A stretch of DNA of 32,957 bases, from positions 1-32,957 of the forward strand of contig JAFTQV010000088.1 in assembly GCA_017462605.1 (NCBI GenBank), in the 5' to 3' direction. Below the pieces are notes generated by a model. It was not told the DNA's origin and did no database searches. It saw only the letters and a program-made list of their open reading frames with translations. Position numbers and translations under genes: made by a program. Every line of letters starts with the position of its first letter. Within the stretch, counting starts at the first letter, position 1. Shown here piece by piece: positions 5,963 to 15,225 of the stretch. This stretch comes from Clostridia bacterium (GTDB taxonomy: Bacteria > Bacillota > Clostridia > Oscillospirales > CAG-272).

Positions 5963-8185
5963 TTATTTTTTTAATCTTTCAATAACGTCATTCTGCACCT
6001 TTTCGGGGAAGTCAACAAAGACTCCGCTATATCCCGTAACGCGGACTCTGAGGTCGCGGTGCATATCGGGATTTTTCTTTGCGTCTATAAGCGCCTCGGG
6101 ATCGACCGTTGTCACCTGGGCGTGAAGTCCGCCGCGGTTGAAGTAGGATGAAAGCAAAGCCGCAAAGAGCGCGCTACCCTCTTCTCCCGAGAAGTCCTTT
6201 TTATCAACGTCAAGGTTTAACGAGCCCGAGACAAGTCCGTCGGTTGGAAGGTTCAGCATTGAATTGAACATACCCGTAAGTCCTGCGGTGCAGGCTCCGT
6301 TCGAGGGTCTTGTGTTCTGCGAATACGGTGTGAAGGCGAGCCTTCCGTTGGGCGTTGCTCCATAGCCCTCTCCGTATTTAAGATGCCACATATCGCTTTG
6401 GATACAGGGCACAAGGAAAAGACGTTCCTTTTCATAATAAGGCTTGTTTTTCTCGATAACTATATCGCTTGCGGTGTGGGAGAGGCGGTAAACGTGCTTA
6501 TTTGAAAGCGGAGTATCCATACCGTATTTATCCGCGCGGCGAAGCTGCGCAAGCACCTCGGGATAGCCCTCAAAGTTTGCTTCAACTGCCGCGATCAGAT
6601 CCTTCATCGTGAGCTTTTTCTCTATAAATATAAGCTGATCTATCGCTATAAAGCAGTCCGCCACAGTTCCGAACATCTGGAAGGACTGAAGCTCAAAGTG
6701 GTATTTTGCTCCCGCCGAGAAGCACTCGGCGCGCCGAAGCGAGCCCTCGAGGAAGCAGTCACCGAAGGTTATGACGCTTGATGGTCTTTTCCGGCGAAGC
6801 TTTACCTCAAGAGAGAGTATCTTAAGCTTGCGCTCAATAAAGGCGGAGTACCTTTCGAAGAAGAGGCGGTAGAAGTCCTCGATCGTTACCTTTTCTTCTC
6901 CCTCTTCCGCAAGCTCCTTCAGTATCTCGGTGAAATCCTGGGGCCAGCTATGGTCGCTCTTCGTCCTCATATAAGGGACGTCCACCGTCTTAGCCTCCTC
7001 GGGAGTTCTTCTGATCGGGTAATGCATGCTCTTCGGCGAGCTGTTTATCCACGCGGCGTCATCCGAGGGGGAGCACCAATTGCAGCCGAAGTGCGCGTAT
7101 TTTTCCGCATCCTCACGCGGAAGCCCCATGCGAAGGAAGGTGGATTTGACGTTGCCGTCATTATAAAACATCATAGATGCGCTCGCGAGCGCCTTATCGC
7201 AAAAAGTGCGCCAGAGCTTCGGCGAGATCTTATCCATATCCTTATAGTAGCGGACCACAACGACGGGATTCTTGAAGGAAGGCTCGATGCACTCGGCAAA
7301 AAGCATGGTAAGCTCGTTTGAGACGGGAGCGCCGCTCTCGTCCGTGCCCGCCAGAAGAAGATATTGAGGAGCATCAAAATTCAGAATGCGCCTGAAGGTC
7401 GTACTGTTTTCCGCGGTGCCTACCTGATGCTCTCCTCTGCCCATATTAAGGTTATGCTTGCAGTAGTAATCGGTGATATATTCCTTAGCTCTTTCGGGTG
7501 TCAGAGCTCCCGACTCGATATCCGCTTTATAGAAGGGATAAAGCATTAGATCAAGCCTGCCTAAGGTGAGGGTCGGGTTTTCCGATATATAAGAGCAGTC
7601 TATAAGTGTGACTATCCAGAGAAGGCGAAGGGCTGATGAGAAGCTATCGGGCGCGCCTGAGGATATCTTGGAAAGATCATCCGCAAGCTCGTGCATATCC
7701 ATATCGCGAGCCTTCTTCTCGTATCTTCTTACGTAATTGATTATTGCATCGTACGTCTCGGCGGCTGACGTGAGAAATATCTTCTTATCCTCGTCAGACG
7801 TCTTTTCTCTTTTCTCTATCGCTTTTTCCTTAAGCCCCGTAAGACCGAATTTCAAAAGCATATCCCAGGAATAGGTGCAATGACCCGATGACCAGAAGAG
7901 CCGCCTTGATGGATAATCGGGGTGCTTTAAGTAAGCCTGAAAATCGGCTTCCTCGCTCTCGGTAAGCTCTCTATCCACAATTCTGCCCGCCATAAGATCG
8001 TGCGGCTCGAGGGGGACGGATACTCTATCGAGAAGCTGATAAAGTATTTTTGAAAAGCGAAGGGGCTGAGGCAATTCCTTATCGCGAGACTTCAGCTCGT
8101 CAAGTATCAGAAAGCGCTCCGCCGTTGTAGCCTTCATCGGCTTTTCTATAAGAGCCCTCTTTGCTTCTTCTATATTTTTTATCAT
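5963..8185 (-). CDS. Glycyl radical enzyme of unassigned reaction
   Basis: A 740-aa PFL/diol-dehydratase-like protein. The C-terminal glycyl radical motif RVTGYSGVF places the radical at G718. The active-site loop reads HFGCNWCSPS: the thiyl cysteine is probably C368, with a second cysteine at C371. Dehydratases and C-N/C-S lyases of the family normally have GCVE or GCIE, with a catalytic Glu two residues after the Cys; here that position is Trp, so choline lyase, glycerol/propanediol dehydratase and hydroxyproline dehydratase are unlikely. It is also not a classical CC-type pyruvate formate-lyase. There are no microcompartment genes nearby. It is co-transcribed with a transporter, an aldo/keto reductase and its activase. 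A new substrate class is an inference. Confidence 0.9.
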   Translation of the reverse strand: MIKNIEEAKRALIEKPMKATTAERFLILDELKSRDKELPQPLRFSKILYQLLDRVSVPLEPHDLMAGRIVDRELTESEEADFQAYLKHPDYPSRRLFWSSGHCTYSWDMLLKFGLTGLKEKAIEKREKTSDEDKKIFLTSAAETYDAIINYVRRYEKKARDMDMHELADDLSKISSGAPDSFSSALRLLWIVTLIDCSYISENPTLTLGRLDLMLYPFYKADIESGALTPERAKEYITDYYCKHNLNMGRGEHQVGTAENSTTFRRILNFDAPQYLLLAGTDESGAPVSNELTMLFAECIEPSFKNPVVVVRYYKDMDKISPKLWRTFCDKALASASMMFYNDGNVKSTFLRMGLPREDAEKYAHFGCNWCSPSDDAAWINSSPKSMHYPIRRTPEEAKTVDVPYMRTKSDHSWPQDFTEILKELAEEGEEKVTIEDFYRLFFERYSAFIERKLKILSLEVKLRRKRPSSVITFGDCFLEGSLRRAECFSAGAKYHFELQSFQMFGTVADCFIAIDQLIFIEKKLTMKDLIAAVEANFEGYPEVLAQLRRADKYGMDTPLSNKHVYRLSHTASDIVIEKNKPYYEKERLFLVPCIQSDMWHLKYGEGYGATPNGRLAFTPYSQNTRPSNGACTAGLTGMFNSMLNLPTDGLVSGSLNLDVDKKDFSGEEGSALFAALLSSYFNRGGLHAQVTTVDPEALIDAKKNPDMHRDLRVRVTGYSGVFVDFPEKVQNDVIERLKK

Positions 8186-8206
8186 AGATCGTCTCCTTAA
8201 CTAAAG

Positions 8207-9172
8207 TTATAAAACGCTCATTATCACTATACCGAGAATAGCTACGAGCGAGCCGAGGATGCTTCTTTTCGTAATTTTTTCTCCGAAAAACAGCATCGCG
8301 ATGACGGTGACCGTCACAAGACAGCCGCCTTTTATGATCGGATAAAGGATCTGCGAGGATAAGCCGAGATCATTTGTTGCAACCGTTTGAAGATAGTTTG
8401 CAAGGAAAAGAGTTATCGCCATAACGGAAATATGTAAAAAGGCGATGGGCGGAGCATTCGGTATAATTCTCACGGGTGCGGCTTCGCCGCTCTTCGCGCC
8501 CGACCTGCGCGATACTATATAATAAACGATAAGAGCTATGAGAAGCGCCGCCGCGGCAAATACGTAGGTATAGAAGTGGAATACGGATTTTGAGTATACC
8601 ACCTCGCCAACGCGCGCGCCGCCCTCGGTATAAAAATGCTTATAAAGCTGCTGAGCGAAGCCTGACATTCCGTCGCCGACCGCGGCAAGAAAAAGAAGTA
8701 TAAGCCCCAATGCGCCCGACTTTTTCTTCTCCTCTTCTCCGCCCGAAAGGATCACGGTCGCTATAACTATGCAAAGGAAGCCTATCATTTTCGGTATAGA
8801 GAATTCTTCACCGAAGAGAATAAGGCAAAGGATCGAGGGGATAAGCGAGCCGAGAGTCAGACCGACGTCCACCGAAACGAGGGAATTGCGCCTGACCGCA
8901 AGCATCCAGCAAACGAGAAACGCCGCATTTGAAATTCCCGAAAGAAAGGATATAGCGAGCATTTTGAATTCAACCGCAAGCTGACCTGCCGCGCCTTCCA
9001 TAAAAACTATCGCTATGCCTATTACAATACAAAATACAAGCCTTAAAAAATTAAAGAAATACGGATCTCTGCCGCTCTTTACGTAGCCGCTGAGCTTCTT
9101 TCCGCAAAAGCCCTTCACGGTGAGGCAGGCGAGCGCTCCGATAACTGTGAGTATCAGCATAAAAATCTCCAT
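8207..9172 (-). CDS. EamA/DMT-family transporter
   Basis: A 321-aa integral membrane protein with about ten hydrophobic segments in two EamA-like halves, separated by a charged loop near residues 150-155 (GGEEEKKK). The second half ends with the family-typical pattern FFGEKITKRSILGSLVAILGIVIM. These proteins move small metabolites across the inner membrane. As first gene of the operon, 21 nt before the glycyl radical enzyme, it probably imports that enzyme's substrate or exports a product. A weak homologue in style, not clearly a recent duplicate, is at 17347-18264. Confidence 0.85.
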   Translation of the reverse strand: MEIFMLILTVIGALACLTVKGFCGKKLSGYVKSGRDPYFFNFLRLVFCIVIGIAIVFMEGAAGQLAVEFKMLAISFLSGISNAAFLVCWMLAVRRNSLVSVDVGLTLGSLIPSILCLILFGEEFSIPKMIGFLCIVIATVILSGGEEEKKKSGALGLILLFLAAVGDGMSGFAQQLYKHFYTEGGARVGEVVYSKSVFHFYTYVFAAAALLIALIVYYIVSRRSGAKSGEAAPVRIIPNAPPIAFLHISVMAITLFLANYLQTVATNDLGLSSQILYPIIKGGCLVTVTVIAMLFFGEKITKRSILGSLVAILGIVIMSVL

Positions 9173-9213
9173 ATGCCGGAATTTGGCGCGATGCTTTGTG
9201 CATCCTTGAGTAC

Positions 9214-9219
9214 ATTATA
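9214..9219 (-). promoter_or_regulatory. Probable extended -10 promoter of the glycyl radical enzyme operon
   Basis: On the minus strand TGATATAAT gives a perfect TATAAT (9214-9219) with an upstream TG and no good -35 box, which fits an activator-dependent promoter. The AraC-type gene starts divergently about 100 nt away. Confidence 0.5.
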
Positions 9220-9261
9220 TCACACCGCTTTCCAAGAATAAATACATTATTGCAAAAAACC

Positions 9262-9290
9262 TTGATTTTTCTGCACAGAAATGGTAAAAT
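9262..9290 (+). promoter_or_regulatory. Promoter of the AraC-type regulator
   Basis: TTGATT (9262-9267), 17 bp, TAAAAT (9285-9290), followed by an AAAGGGGG ribosome site before ATG 9316. Confidence 0.65.
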
Positions 9291-9315
9291 AAAATCACAA
9301 AAAGGGGGATGAAAA

Positions 9316-10161
9316 ATGAAAACGGTACCGATAACAGAGCTTAGATATCACGATATTGATTTTGAAATATTCGATATATTCACCGAAAGCTGGATGCAAA
9401 GGAGTGAGTTTTCGCTTTATGAAAGCAAGCCAAGACCCTTCAGCGCGCTATTTTTTGTCTCCGCGGATATAGAATTCGTCTTTCGCCCGAAGGATTCAGC
9501 GCCCGTCTCGGCAAGGCGAGGAGACGTCGTTTTCATTCCCGAGGGAAGCCTTTACTCCGTAAAGGTAAAGGAAAAGGCGGGCAAGCGCGTTGATACATAT
9601 ACTGTAAATTTCCGCATTTCGGATAATGAGAAGGACTCCCTGATGCTCTCGGATGGGATATCCGTGATAGCCTCGCGGCAGGACAGCCTGACCGAGCTTA
9701 AGCTCCGATCTCTTTTCGATATCTTCTACCGCTCCGACGGTACCGCGGGAGGCGGAGGGCGAAACCTTGCGAGGACTAAGGGCGAGTTTTTTCTCCTTCT
9801 TGACCTAATCTCCGAGTCGGCGTCTCAATGCATAGATTATTATTACCCGATCAGGCGCGGCGTTGAGGCATTTTCCGCCGAATGGAACCTCAATGAAAAA
9901 ATAGAAAAATACGCCTCGCTTTGCGCAATGAGTGAGACTTATTTTTACAGATGCTTCCGCAAATGGTCGGGCGTAAGTCCGATCGAATACCGCAATTCCC
10001 TGAGGCTTTCGAGCGCGGAGAGTATGCTCAGATGCACGGATATGAAAATAGGCGAGATCGCCGAGGCGGTAGGCTTTCCCGATGCATTCTATTTCTCGAG
10101 GCTCTTTTACGAGCGATACGGCGCTTCCCCGAGAAATTACAGAAAGCAGATGCAGACTTAA
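9316..10161 (+). CDS. AraC-family transcriptional regulator
   Basis: A 281-aa protein with a cupin-like N-terminal sensing domain (the RRGDVVFIPEG segment near residue 70 is typical) and a C-terminal double helix-turn-helix from about residue 180 (LRLSSAESMLRCTDMKIGEIAEAVGF, then FYFSRLFYERYGASPRNYRKQ). It is divergent from the transporter/glycyl radical enzyme operon with a shared 143-nt intergenic region, so it is the obvious candidate activator of that operon, responding to its substrate. No terminator follows; the next gene has its own promoter. Confidence 0.92.
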   Translation: MKTVPITELRYHDIDFEIFDIFTESWMQRSEFSLYESKPRPFSALFFVSADIEFVFRPKDSAPVSARRGDVVFIPEGSLYSVKVKEKAGKRVDTYTVNFRISDNEKDSLMLSDGISVIASRQDSLTELKLRSLFDIFYRSDGTAGGGGRNLARTKGEFFLLLDLISESASQCIDYYYPIRRGVEAFSAEWNLNEKIEKYASLCAMSETYFYRCFRKWSGVSPIEYRNSLRLSSAESMLRCTDMKIGEIAEAVGFPDAFYFSRLFYERYGASPRNYRKQMQT

Positions 10162-10174
10162 AATTCCGTTTTTA

Positions 10175-10204
10175 TTGACAAAGCATATTCTTTTATGATA
10201 AAAT
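10175..10204 (+). promoter_or_regulatory. Promoter of the OYE/aconitase-X operon
   Basis: TTGACA (10175-10180), 18 bp, TAAAAT (10199-10204); ATG 10236 follows with GGAGA upstream. No other promoter is obvious before 15114. Confidence 0.65.
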
Positions 10205-10235
10205 CTTAATATTACTACTTGAAATGGAGATAAAT

Positions 10236-10880
10236 ATGAACTTCGGAAGAGACTCAAAGGCAATTCTCAGCGATATAAAGAAAAAGGGTATGGACCTTTC
10301 CGACCGCGTGGGAAAGCCGCTTGATTACATAGACTCTATGATATCGCAGCTGAGGGGAAATGAAAACGTTATTTCCTACCTCGCCTTCCCCGAAAATCTT
10401 ATTGACACTCTTTTGCTTATCACCGACTCGGGCAAGCTTCTTTGCTCTGCCGTTACCACCGTGACCACCAAGGGCGCGATATTTGATAAGACTGAGTATT
10501 TTTATGCGGCAGGCGCATGCTCGCTCCTTACTCTGCACGATAGCGAGACCCTTATAAGAGAGGAAAAGGACCCGGGATTTTTCGGCGCGACGTACGATAC
10601 TATAACTATGTTCTTCGATGACGGAAATCTCACCATAAAGGTAAAAAAGAAGACGGGTCAGGCGGAATACAACAGAATTCTTGCCGCAAAGAAAAAGCTT
10701 ATGCCGAAGAAGCCAAAGGCAGCTTCGGCTGCTCCGAAGGAAGCCGCTGAGACGAAGGCGGCAGATCCGCGTGACGGCGCTATGGCAAAGACCATAAAGG
10801 AGATCCGCAGCATGCACGAGGACGGACTTATAACGAAGGAAGAGATGCTTGATCTTATAAAAGCGGCTCTCGGAAAGTAA
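10236..10880 (+). CDS. PH-like/SHOCT-domain cytosolic protein
   Basis: I choose ATG 10236 because TGGAGA (10225-10230) sits 5 nt upstream; the in-frame ATG at 10224 overlaps that site. The 214-aa protein has a central beta-rich region (about residues 45-150, resembling bacterial PH-like domains: LLLITDSGKLLCSAV, TITMFFDDGNLTIKV), an Ala/Lys/Pro linker, and a C-terminal SHOCT-type helix pair (residues about 184-214, IKEIRSMHEDGLITKEE). SHOCT tails are thought to mediate oligomerisation. The role is unknown. Only 31 nt, without a terminator, separate it from the reductase gene, so it is probably co-transcribed as first gene of that operon. Confidence 0.7.
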   Translation: MNFGRDSKAILSDIKKKGMDLSDRVGKPLDYIDSMISQLRGNENVISYLAFPENLIDTLLLITDSGKLLCSAVTTVTTKGAIFDKTEYFYAAGACSLLTLHDSETLIREEKDPGFFGATYDTITMFFDDGNLTIKVKKKTGQAEYNRILAAKKKLMPKKPKAASAAPKEAAETKAADPRDGAMAKTIKEIRSMHEDGLITKEEMLDLIKAALGK

Positions 10881-10911
10881 TATAAAATAACAAAATCAGA
10901 AAGGAAAAGAT

Positions 10912-12969
10912 ATGGACAAGAAGTACGAATCCCTATTTACCCCATGGAAAATAGGTAACGTTGAGATCAAAAACCGTATAGTAATGTGCCCTATGGGAGG
11001 CACTTCTCTTTTCGGCTGGATGGAGCATACGGGAAATCATTTTGATAAGGAAGCGGCTAAGTTTTTCCTTGAAAAAGCGAAGAACAACGTCGGTCTCATA
11101 ATCCCCGGTATAGCTCCGATAAAAAGCACGTTTATGAATCAGTGGCTCTATCAGAACAAGAAGATGTTCCGCGAGCTTAAGGAGTTTATGGACGAGATAC
11201 ATAAGACGGGAGCTAAGCTCTTCGTTCAGATAACCGCAGGTATGGGCCGCTCCTGGGCGATACCCACTCCCCTCGTTATGCTTCACAATATGCCGATAGT
11301 CCGCGATCTTATCAAGCCTATCATCAATATCCCCTATCAGAGCGCAAGCCCGAGCCCCCTTCCTTCCCGCTGGTCGGATAAGGTTCAGTGCCGTGCTATT
11401 ACCAAGAAGGAGATCGAGGAGATAGTCGACGCATTTGCGAAGACCGCAAAGATGTGCCGCGACGCAGGCGTTGACGGCGTTGAGGTCCATGCCGTTCACG
11501 AGGGCTACCTTCTTGACCAGTTCACCCTTAAATATACGAATAAGAGAGAGGACGAATACGGCGGCTCGTTCGAGAACCGCTACCGCTTCGCAACCGATAT
11601 CGTCAAGGCGATAAAGGCAAGCTGCGGCGAGGACTTCCCCGTTTCGCTCCGCTACTCCGTACGAAGCTACGTCAAGGACTTCTGCGAGGGCGCTCTTCCC
11701 GGCGAGGACTTCTGCGAGATCGGAAGAGATATGGAAGAGAGCGAAAAGGCGGCAAAATACCTTGAGGCGGCAGGCTACGATATGCTTAACGCGGACAATG
11801 GAACCTACGACTCCTGGTACTGGGCTCATCCCCCGATGTATATGCCCGAGAACTGCAACCTCGAGGACGTTTCTCACATCAAGAAGTGCGTAAATATTCC
11901 CGTTGTTTGCGCGGGAAGAATGGACCCCGAGGTCGGCGCCAAGGCGGTTGAGGACGGACTTATAGACGCGGTCGGCGTTGCTCGCCAGTTCCTTGCTGAC
12001 TCCGAGTGGGTAACCAAGCTCATCGAGGAAAGGCTCGAGGACATCCGCCCCTGTATCCTTTGCCATAACGCTTGCTTCAATATGGCGCATTACAACGGCG
12101 TTGCCAACGCGCAGTCGATCTACGATGCGAGCCATATCGCGCGCTGCGCTCTCGATCCCACCGTTATGCAGTCGGATAAATATAAGATAGTTCCCGCTAA
12201 GAAGAAAAAGAAGGTCGCCGTCATCGGCGGCGGTATCGGCGGAATGGAAGCGGCTATCGTTCTCGCTAAGCGCGGTCACTCCGTCACCCTCTATGAAAAG
12301 AGCGATAAGCTCGGCGGCGTATTCATTGCGGCGGCAGCTCCCTCATTCAAGGAGAAGGACAAGGCTCTTATCGCATGGTACTGCCGTGAGATAGCAAAAT
12401 ATCCCTCGATCGAGGTAAGGATGAATACCGAGGTCAGCGACGTTAAGTCTCTCGGAGCGGATGCGGTAATAGTTGCAACCGGCGCTAAAGCGCGCAGTAT
12501 ACCCGTCAAGGGCAGCGAGAGAGCAGTCGAGGCTATCGATTACCTTCTCGGCAATGCCGATGTCGGCGAGCGCGTTGTCATCATAGGCGGCGGTCTTACA
12601 GGCTGCGAGATCGCTTACGATCTTTCGCTTAAGGGCAAGAAGCCCTCTATCGTTGAGATGAAGGGCGACCTTATCGTTTCGGATAAGATCTGCCTTGCGA
12701 ATACGAGCTATCTGCGCGATTACTTCAAGCACAACGAAACGCCCGTCTACCTCAATTCCTCTGCAAGCGAGATCGGCGAGGGCTTCGTCACCGTCAAGGA
12801 TAAGGACGGCAAGGAGACGAGGCTTGAGTGCGACAGCGTTATAATATCCGCAGGCTATATTCCCGCCCCCGTTGCATCGCGCGGCGTTAAGGTCATTGGA
12901 GACGCAAAGAGCGTTGGAAGCCTTCGCACCGTTATCTGGCAGGCATGGGATGCCGCAATGAAGATATAA
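10912..12969 (+). CDS. Old yellow enzyme family NADH:flavin oxidoreductase (Fe-S, FMN, FAD)
   Basis: A 685-aa protein with the architecture of 2,4-dienoyl-CoA reductase, trimethylamine dehydrogenase and BaiCD/BaiH. Residues 1-370 form an FMN TIM barrel with the [12 protein letters not shown] active-site segment (H193, H196, Y199). The 4Fe-4S ligands are C381, C384, C388 and C412. The C-terminal half has an FAD GxGxxG ([12 protein letters not shown]) and an NAD(P)H-binding site ([13 protein letters not shown]). Such enzymes reduce activated C=C bonds in anaerobes. The aconitase-X genes follow 22 nt downstream, suggesting reduction of an enoate made by dehydration. Family certain, substrate unknown. 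Confidence 0.93.
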   Translation: MDKKYESLFTPWKIGNVEIKNRIVMCPMGGTSLFGWMEHTGNHFDKEAAKFFLEKAKNNVGLIIPGIAPIKSTFMNQWLYQNKKMFRELKEFMDEIHKTGAKLFVQITAGMGRSWAIPTPLVMLHNMPIVRDLIKPIINIPYQSASPSPLPSRWSDKVQCRAITKKEIEEIVDAFAKTAKMCRDAGVDGVEVHAVHEGYLLDQFTLKYTNKREDEYGGSFENRYRFATDIVKAIKASCGEDFPVSLRYSVRSYVKDFCEGALPGEDFCEIGRDMEESEKAAKYLEAAGYDMLNADNGTYDSWYWAHPPMYMPENCNLEDVSHIKKCVNIPVVCAGRMDPEVGAKAVEDGLIDAVGVARQFLADSEWVTKLIEERLEDIRPCILCHNACFNMAHYNGVANAQSIYDASHIARCALDPTVMQSDKYKIVPAKKKKKVAVIGGGIGGMEAAIVLAKRGHSVTLYEKSDKLGGVFIAAAAPSFKEKDKALIAWYCREIAKYPSIEVRMNTEVSDVKSLGADAVIVATGAKARSIPVKGSERAVEAIDYLLGNADVGERVVIIGGGLTGCEIAYDLSLKGKKPSIVEMKGDLIVSDKICLANTSYLRDYFKHNETPVYLNSSASEIGEGFVTVKDKDGKETRLECDSVIISAGYIPAPVASRGVKVIGDAKSVGSLRTVIWQAWDAAMKI

Positions 12970-12991
12970 GGTCTAAGAAAGGAAAAAATCT

Positions 12992-14269
12992 ATGCTTCTT
13001 ACAAACGAACAGCAGGCAATACTGAACGGTGAGTCCGGCGAGGTTCTTGCCAAGGTAATGAAAACACTTATAAAATACGGCGAGGTATTCGGAGCTGAAA
13101 AGATGGTACCCGTCACGGGAAAGCACAATCATCTCGTTACGTCCTTCGGACTTAAGGCGCTCGGCCCCGTCTACGAGCTTATGGATCAGCTTATCAACGC
13201 GGGCGCAGTATCGCAGCAGACCTTCTCCTGCGACCCGAGACCTCTTGATAAAAACGTCCCCGCAAGCTTCCTTCAGAATTTCATTTTCAAAAACTTTATG
13301 TATTCGCGCCAGGATTTCTATGAAAAGCAGCTGAACAGTCTCGGTCTTATGGAAAAGGACGCATTCACCTGCGCTTGCTATATGGACGAGGTCGGCAATA
13401 AGCCCGAATACGGAGACGTTCTTTCCTGGGCGGAGTCCTCGGCAGTCGTCTACGCGAATTCGGTGCTTGGAGCAAGGTGCAACAGAAACTCGGGCATTAT
13501 GGATATCATGGGCTCTGTTGTCGGCTACGTTCCCTACTTCGGTCTTCTTACCGATGAGGGCAGACGCGCTAAGTGGATCATAGAGATCAAGACGACGAAG
13601 AAGCCCGAGGCTCAGCTTCTCGGCTCGGCTATCGGAATGAAGGTCGTTGAGGACGTTCCTTATATCATCGGTCTCGATAAGTGGCTTGGAGACGAGCTTG
13701 ACGATGCGACCTGCACCTATCTTAAGGATTTCGGCGCGGCTACCGCGTCCAACGGCGCAGTTGGTCTTTACCATATCGATAACCTCACTCCCGAGGCAAA
13801 GAAAATGGGCAGCGAGCTTATATGCGAGGACGCAAAGACCTACGTTATAGACGATGCCGAGCTTGAAAGAGTCTATAAGAGCTACCCCGTTATGTGGAAA
13901 AATCCCGAAAAGGCGCCTAAGCTTTGCTTTATGGGCTGCCCTCATATGTCTCTTGAGCAGCTCAAGGACTGGACGGACAAGATAGAGGCGGCTCTTAGCG
14001 AGTCAGGCAATAAGAAGGTGGTAGTACCCACGGTATTCACCGCAGCTCCCGCAGTTCTTAAGGAATTTGAGAAGACGGAATATGCCGAGCGACTCAAAAA
14101 ATGCGGAGTAATAACCTCTTACATATGCCCTCTTATGTATATGAATAACCCGCTTTCGGGCAAGATGAGAGTCATCACCTCGAGCAATAAGCTCCGCACC
14201 TATACAACGGCAAGATACTATACCGATGCCGAAATTCTTAACGAGATCACCAAGGGAGGTAAAAACTGA
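12992..14269 (+). CDS. Aconitase-X catalytic (large) subunit
   Basis: A 425-aa AcnX/DUF521-type protein. The family block WAESSAVVYANSVLGARCNRN (read in two pieces: WAESSAVVYANS and VLGARCNRNSG) is near residues 148-170, and VGNKPEYGD precedes it. Likely cluster cysteines are C127 or C129 (TCACY), C316 (GCPH) and C379 (YICPL). Known AcnX enzymes dehydrate cis-3-hydroxy-L-proline (bacteria, fungi) or 5-phosphomevalonate (archaea). Here the two subunits are separate genes overlapping by 1 nt (TGATG). The coupled OYE-type reductase is not part of either characterised pathway as I know it. RBS AGAAAGGA precedes ATG 12992. Confidence 0.9.
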   Translation: MLLTNEQQAILNGESGEVLAKVMKTLIKYGEVFGAEKMVPVTGKHNHLVTSFGLKALGPVYELMDQLINAGAVSQQTFSCDPRPLDKNVPASFLQNFIFKNFMYSRQDFYEKQLNSLGLMEKDAFTCACYMDEVGNKPEYGDVLSWAESSAVVYANSVLGARCNRNSGIMDIMGSVVGYVPYFGLLTDEGRRAKWIIEIKTTKKPEAQLLGSAIGMKVVEDVPYIIGLDKWLGDELDDATCTYLKDFGAATASNGAVGLYHIDNLTPEAKKMGSELICEDAKTYVIDDAELERVYKSYPVMWKNPEKAPKLCFMGCPHMSLEQLKDWTDKIEAALSESGNKKVVVPTVFTAAPAVLKEFEKTEYAERLKKCGVITSYICPLMYMNNPLSGKMRVITSSNKLRTYTTARYYTDAEILNEITKGGKN

Positions 14270-14715
14270 TGAAGCAGTTTAAAGGAAGAGTTATAGCGGC
14301 GGGCGCGGTCAGCGCAGAAGCAGTAGTAACTCACGGCGGACTCAATACCCTCGCATCATTCCAGAAGGCTTTGCAGTTTGGCGATAAAACTGCGACCTGC
14401 GGAGATCAGAACAACCCCGATCTTTACGGAAAGCAGATGGCAGGCAAGGCGCTTTGCCTTCCTCAGACCATAGGCTCGACCACGGGCGGTCTTGTCATCT
14501 ACTGCGCATGCTCTATGGGTCGCCAGCCCGCATGCATGCTTTTCTCGAAGCCTATCGACTCGCTTGCGGCGGCAGGCTCTATCCTCGCGGACGTTTGGCT
14601 TCCCGACGTTAAAATGCCCGTCGTTGACTCTCTCGGCGATGAATTCCTTGACTATGTCAAGGACGGAATGAAGATCACCGTCTCCGAGGACGGAACGGTT
14701 ACCTGCGAGAGCTGA
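14269..14715 (+). CDS. Aconitase-X swivel (small) subunit
   Basis: A 148-aa DUF126-type swivelling domain that completes the AcnX active site. FKGRVIAAG at the start and the loop LPQTIGSTTGGL (residues about 63-74), which holds the conserved Ser-rich substrate-binding turn, are family hallmarks. GGGAGGT (14253-14259) lies upstream, and the ATG overlaps the TGA of the large subunit by one base, so the two are made together. Its length is normal for the stand-alone small subunit. Confidence 0.9.
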   Translation: MKQFKGRVIAAGAVSAEAVVTHGGLNTLASFQKALQFGDKTATCGDQNNPDLYGKQMAGKALCLPQTIGSTTGGLVIYCACSMGRQPACMLFSKPIDSLAAAGSILADVWLPDVKMPVVDSLGDEFLDYVKDGMKITVSEDGTVTCES

Positions 14716-14721
14716 TAGACT

Positions 14722-15114
14722 ATGACGTATTTTGACACCTGCCTTACATACCTTCTTGTGGAAATAAAAAAGCCCGAGGCTTTTGACCTTCGGGATTTCT
14801 GCGAAAAGCTTTCGCTTGATTACGACCTCGTTGAAAATTTTTCCACCGATGAGTATATCGAGCTTGGAAGAAACGAATTTTTCGATATGGATATCAACGT
14901 TATGCTGAGAGAGACCCTTGCCGATCTTTTCGGCAAGGAAGATATCCTTGTGAATCTTGCCGAAAAGTATAAGCTTGAATATACCCTTGAAAGAGTTCCG
15001 CTTATCCCGAAGGACGAGGTCTCGCGCCAGATGCGCCTCTCTCTTGACAGGGATATCATCGAATTTCTCTATAAGACTAACTGCCGCGACGATCTCGATT
15101 ATTTTGTGCTGTAA
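14722..15114 (+). CDS. DUF4279-like small protein
   Basis: A 130-aa acidic soluble protein starting 7 nt after the small-subunit stop, without a strong ribosome site, so it probably depends on coupling. The end (LSLDRDIIEFLYKTNCRDDLDYFVL, read as LSLDRDIIEFL followed by DDLDYFVL) and the mid-segment LFGKEDILVNLAEKY resemble the DUF4279 pattern, in which a helix precedes a strand and a C-terminal D-x-D-x-Y element. Members have no known biochemical role. It may be an accessory of the AcnX/OYE operon or a passenger gene. The family call is tentative; that it is a gene is well supported by position and frame. Confidence 0.7.
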   Translation: MTYFDTCLTYLLVEIKKPEAFDLRDFCEKLSLDYDLVENFSTDEYIELGRNEFFDMDINVMLRETLADLFGKEDILVNLAEKYKLEYTLERVPLIPKDEVSRQMRLSLDRDIIEFLYKTNCRDDLDYFVL

Positions 15115-15123
15115 GGCGGATAA

Positions 15124-15156
15124 GAGAAAACGGCGATTATTTCCATATATTCCATT
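15124..15156. repeat. 33-bp direct repeat, copy 1
   Basis: Starts GAGAAAACGGCG and matches 15226-15258 at 31 of 33 positions, 102 bp apart. It includes an 8-bp hairpin arm (TATTTCCA at 15138-15145 with TGGAAATA at 15156-15163) that could help end the upstream operon. Confidence 0.7.
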
Positions 15157-15225
15157 GGAAATAGGAAGATTTAGGGAAGAATCGTCGTTCTTCGACCCGA
15201 CGGCGTAGATACCTACGACGAGTGG

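Noticed and set aside
5963..8185. Choline trimethylamine-lyase, glycerol dehydratase or classical pyruvate formate-lyase.
   Set aside because: The active-site loop is GCNWC rather than GCVE/GCIE or the CC pair of pyruvate formate-lyase, and no microcompartment genes are present.
10933..12279. A long (448-codon) minus-strand frame.
   Set aside because: It is an antisense shadow of the OYE-family gene, which has full domain evidence on the plus strand; similar long antisense frames occur at 12932-13945 and 14356-15309.
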